A stretch of DNA of 64,000 nucleotides from an uncultured Bacteroides sp. Its GTDB lineage: Bacteria > Bacteroidota > Bacteroidia > Bacteroidales > Bacteroidaceae. The stretch lies in contig NZ_CANRPM010000003.1 in NCBI RefSeq assembly GCF_947632445.1, positions 28,523 through 92,522 on the forward strand. Reading direction: 5' to 3'. This document shows, piece after piece, positions 61,481-64,000 of this stretch. The first letter of the stretch is position 1. The number at the start of each line of letters is the position of its first letter. Below the pieces are notes generated by a model. The model ran no database searches. It was not told where the DNA came from and saw nothing but the letters and a program-made list of their open reading frames with translations. A program made the translations under genes and the position numbers.

Positions 61481-63775
61481 TTACGGCCGGTTGACAAACA
61501 CCTGTCGGTACTCGTCTTTGGTAATGACGGTGTCATTCAGTCCGATGCGGGTTTCGGAGGCGTGGCGGTTTATGCCGATGTATTCGAGCGAGGCGTCCTC
61601 GTAGCGTTTGAACTTGCCGACGGCATCGTTCATCAATGCCGAGTTAAACAGTCCGAGCGACACCAGCAGCTCGAAATCCCGAATCGACAGTCCCGTAACC
61701 TTGCGGAACAGTGCGGGTTCGAGCTTGGTGATAACGTCGCGCAGGCATTGTTCGCGGTAGTCGGTCAGATACATGAATATCGGTATGCGCGTTGCAAACT
61801 TGATGAGCTTCTCCTGTATCTTCTTGCGTATGCTCTTGTACTCCTTCTCTTCGTCCGTCAGTTCGCGTTTGCGCTCCTTTGTCCATGCTTCGTCGGGTGT
61901 ATCGCGCTTCGCCTTCTTGACCGCTTCGGACTTGTTGATAATGGTTGCGATGTCGCTGTTCAGCGTGCGGAAGCCTTCGATGTTCATCAGGGCGGCCATT
62001 GCTTCGGCGTTGTTCATCAGGCGGCGCAGCGTGTTGGTATCGACATTGACCAGTGCGGCATCGTGCCAGCGTTTTGCCAGCAGTGTCGCGGTCGTTCCGC
62101 TTGTGGCGATGTCGAGAATTCCGGCTGCATCTATCTGCTTCATCGAACTGCCGTCGTATGCCAGCACGGGCAGGAAATGGATAAATTCGGCGACTTTCTT
62201 TTCGGAACTCTGCGCCCCGTCATTCAACAGGCAGCAATATTCGGACAACTGCCGCAGGGCACGGTTGGGGGCGAAATCGAACACATAACATTCCTGTTTC
62301 AGTATTTCCGTCTTGTCGGGCGACAGTCCGTCGGGATTGCTCACCGTCCACGGGGTCTGCACCCGAAACGCCGCCTGAAAATAGGTTTCGGGGCTCGACG
62401 AGTTGCGCAGCATGAAGATGCCCGACCATGGCTTGACCGATACGCCCGTAGTCAGCTTGCCGCACGACAGCGTGATAGTTTTCGTTTCGAGGGGATTGCC
62501 CATCGCCTGTTCGACCCGCTTCAACGCTTCGATGCCGATTCCCGCCTGCGCGCCGGCAGCCACGATGACGTTATAGTCGTGGTAAAAGCGGTTTTGCCGC
62601 TGCGCGAGCAGGTTGCGCATGGCATGACACGCCGCGACCGTCGGCAGGAACCAGAACGTGTGGGTCAGCGACGCTAACAAAGGGGCATGAGAAAAGGGCA
62701 TCGGCGGACGCTCGCTGCGGAGTTTAAGGTCGCTGACAATATTCTCGGAGTATGCACCGCGAATCAGGTCGAGCCACTTTTGCACTTCGTCTTCGTAACG
62801 GAATCGGGCCGCCTCGCCCTGCCCCTCGGCTGCGAAGAACACATTGAGGTCGAACTCGTTGTACTCGCCCTGTTTCGCTACCGCCTGCAAGGCGTCGGGC
62901 AGTTGGTAAGTCATCATCACCATACGCGGCAGGGCGGTGTATGGGTTTGTACCGTCGGCATCGTTCCATGCCGCTTTGGCACGCTGTTCGTCGGAATAAG
63001 TCCACGCATAAATCTGTTCCTCGATAAATTCGCCGCGATTCAGAATGCGGAACGGCGTACCCGACAGATAGAGATAAGCCCCCGTCGTGATGGGCATCAG
63101 TTCCTCGTCGAAATAGTCCAGCCCGCCGCCTTCGGCAAATGCCTGTTCGCGGCGGTCTTCGTTCTCGAAGAGTTCTTTCGCGTTTTCCCGCCACGCCCCG
63201 AAGTGGTATTCGTCCAGAATCACACAGTCCCAGTTGATGGCATGCACCCACTCGTTGCGGGCCTTGATGCCTCCGGCTTTGGTGCGTCCCAGATAATCCT
63301 GAAACGACCCGAAGCAGACAATCGGGCGCGAGCGGTCTGCCGTGTCGTAGGTCAGCACGCCGTCGTGCGAGATAAACTGCCAGCCCTCGAAATCGACGTG
63401 CGTGCGCAGGTCTGTTTCCCATGCACTCTGCACGGCAGGCTTGAAGGTCAGCACCAGCAGCCGCTTCCAGCCCATCGCTTTGGCTAATTGATAGGCGGCG
63501 AAGGTCTTGCCGAAACGCATCTTGCAATTCCACAGGAAGTGGAAGGTCTTGTCCGGCTCTTCGGCACGGCGTGTACGGAAATAGGCGCTCGTCTTTTCTA
63601 CCGCCGCCCGCTGTTCGGGACGCATGCCGAAAGTCTCCGTGCGGAACAGTTCGGTTTCGCGCCGCTCACGGAGAGCACGCACGGCTGCCCGCACCTCGCG
63701 CGCCGTGCATTGGAACCACTCGCCTGCGATACGCTTGACACCCATCTTACGAGGGTATCGTGTACGCCGCCGCAC
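61481..63775 (-). CDS. DEAD/DEAH-type helicase-nuclease, helicase part (frameshifted from its GIY-YIG domain)
   Basis: A superfamily 2 ATPase. Motif I is CKMRFGKTFAAYQLA, motif II is the unusual DEYH (ILDEYHFGAW), motif III is YLSGTPFRIL and motif VI is ETYFQAAFRVQTPW. The C-terminal third is helical with a charged linker (KERKRELTDEEKEYKSIRKK) and unknown. True homology begins about 63751 (RKMGVKRIAGEWFQCTAREV); before that the sequence is in the wrong frame. Together with 63598-63999 it forms one gene of about 840 codons, interrupted by one missing base. Such nuclease-helicase fusions resemble restriction or phage-defence proteins. It is downstream of nothing visible; pyrH follows on the same strand. 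Confidence 0.75.
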   Translation of the reverse strand: MRRRTRYPRKMGVKRIAGEWFQCTAREVRAAVRALRERRETELFRTETFGMRPEQRAAVEKTSAYFRTRRAEEPDKTFHFLWNCKMRFGKTFAAYQLAKAMGWKRLLVLTFKPAVQSAWETDLRTHVDFEGWQFISHDGVLTYDTADRSRPIVCFGSFQDYLGRTKAGGIKARNEWVHAINWDCVILDEYHFGAWRENAKELFENEDRREQAFAEGGGLDYFDEELMPITTGAYLYLSGTPFRILNRGEFIEEQIYAWTYSDEQRAKAAWNDADGTNPYTALPRMVMMTYQLPDALQAVAKQGEYNEFDLNVFFAAEGQGEAARFRYEDEVQKWLDLIRGAYSENIVSDLKLRSERPPMPFSHAPLLASLTHTFWFLPTVAACHAMRNLLAQRQNRFYHDYNVIVAAGAQAGIGIEALKRVEQAMGNPLETKTITLSCGKLTTGVSVKPWSGIFMLRNSSSPETYFQAAFRVQTPWTVSNPDGLSPDKTEILKQECYVFDFAPNRALRQLSEYCCLLNDGAQSSEKKVAEFIHFLPVLAYDGSSMKQIDAAGILDIATSGTTATLLAKRWHDAALVNVDTNTLRRLMNNAEAMAALMNIEGFRTLNSDIATIINKSEAVKKAKRDTPDEAWTKERKRELTDEEKEYKSIRKKIQEKLIKFATRIPIFMYLTDYREQCLRDVITKLEPALFRKVTGLSIRDFELLVSLGLFNSALMNDAVGKFKRYEDASLEYIGINRHASETRIGLNDTVITKDEYRQVFVNRP

Positions 63776-63999
63776 TCTTCGTCAGTAAAAAACGTGCCGT
63801 CGTTGCGCATTGCTGATTCCGCGAAGACAATGCGGTAGGGACGTTCGCCCGGACGGATGACGGGATATTGCTGGGCGACGCGCTTCTGCACGTCGATTGC
63901 CGTATAGCCGACTTTCAGCAATCCGGGGTACGATACATCTTCATAGGCGTAAATCATTGGGGCCGCCTTCGGTCGGCGTGGGAAAAATTGTTGTGCCAT
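63598..63999 (-). CDS. GIY-YIG (T5orf172-like) nuclease domain, N-terminal part of the helicase gene
   Basis: From ATG 63999, at the window edge, the frame reads MIYAYEDVSYPGLLKVGYTA (from residue 15), then DVQKRVAQQYPVIRPGERPY and FAESAMRNDGTFFTDEE, the pattern of a GIY-YIG nuclease of the T5orf172 kind. After GGVHDTLVR (63752) the frame leaves the homologous path; in the -1 frame it continues RKMGVKRIAGEW as expected. The sequence CTCGTAAG lacks one base relative to CTCCGTAAG. The start may lie further right, outside the window. Confidence 0.7.
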   Translation of the reverse strand: MAQQFFPRRPKAAPMIYAYEDVSYPGLLKVGYTAIDVQKRVAQQYPVIRPGERPYRIVFAESAMRNDGTFFTDEECGGVHDTLVRWVSSVSQASGSNARRARCGQPCVLSVSGAKPNCSARRLSACVPNSGRR

Positions 64000-64000
64000 A

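Noticed and set aside
61436..62677. 413-codon plus-strand frame opposite the helicase gene
   Set aside because: Antisense shadow caused by codon bias; no domain, signal or start context.

Overview
The window looks like chromosome of a gut Bacteroides-group bacterium (order Bacteroidales). The evidence is a hybrid two-component sensor of the type that controls glycan use, exo-acting glycosidases (GH28, GH89, GH92), KduI/KduD, small families typical of Bacteroides (DUF3836, DUF4861, DUF3472), and many copies of the Bacteroidetes promoter pattern (TTTG, 19-20 bases, TAnnTTTG). The species cannot be fixed from the sequence alone.

Left part (1-11.1 kb): the end of an EamA-type transporter, lpdA, a DUF2007 zinc-ribbon protein and dacB run rightward. 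dacB meets the leftward trp operon stop to stop with no base between. The trp operon is complete, in the order B-E-C-F-G-D-A. It has a promoter, a 30-residue leader peptide with three tandem Trp codons (trpL) and a terminator hairpin before trpB, so it is very probably controlled by attenuation.

11-20 kb: an AraC-family regulator stands divergent to a three-gene RND efflux operon that ends in a clear terminator. A succinate/acetate-type CoA-transferase and a small membrane-anchored hypothetical protein follow on the other strand. 20-25 kb: miaB, a water-type aquaporin, then two 242-bp MITE copies (about 96% identical) enclosing an orphan gene and gene scraps.

25-46 kb: a uronate block (DUF4861 lipoprotein, kduD, kduI), exonuclease III, an EamA transporter, a DUF3472 protein, a DNA/RNA non-specific endonuclease and tRNA-Gln(TTG) with promoter and terminator. 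Beyond a 5 x 23-bp tandem array lies a leftward glycan operon: GH89, a heparan-alpha-glucosaminide N-acetyltransferase-like membrane protein, GH92, GH28 and a histidine phosphatase. The sensor expected to control it is split by a one-base frameshift and preceded by the tail of a deleted ECF sigma factor.

46-53 kb: an S9 peptidase, then a 3.27-kb transposon with 26-bp imperfect inverted repeats. It carries an IS1595-type transposase, a beta-class DNA methyltransferase, a NotI-family restriction endonuclease and a 35-residue basic peptide gene, and it sits in a broken acyltransferase gene. This restriction-modification transposon is the most unusual object in the window.

53-64 kb: a second RND efflux operon, then rsgA, frr and pyrH with a 22-bp tandem array between pyrH and frr. 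Last comes a GIY-YIG/helicase fusion, also broken by one missing base, which may be a defence nuclease and runs to the right edge.
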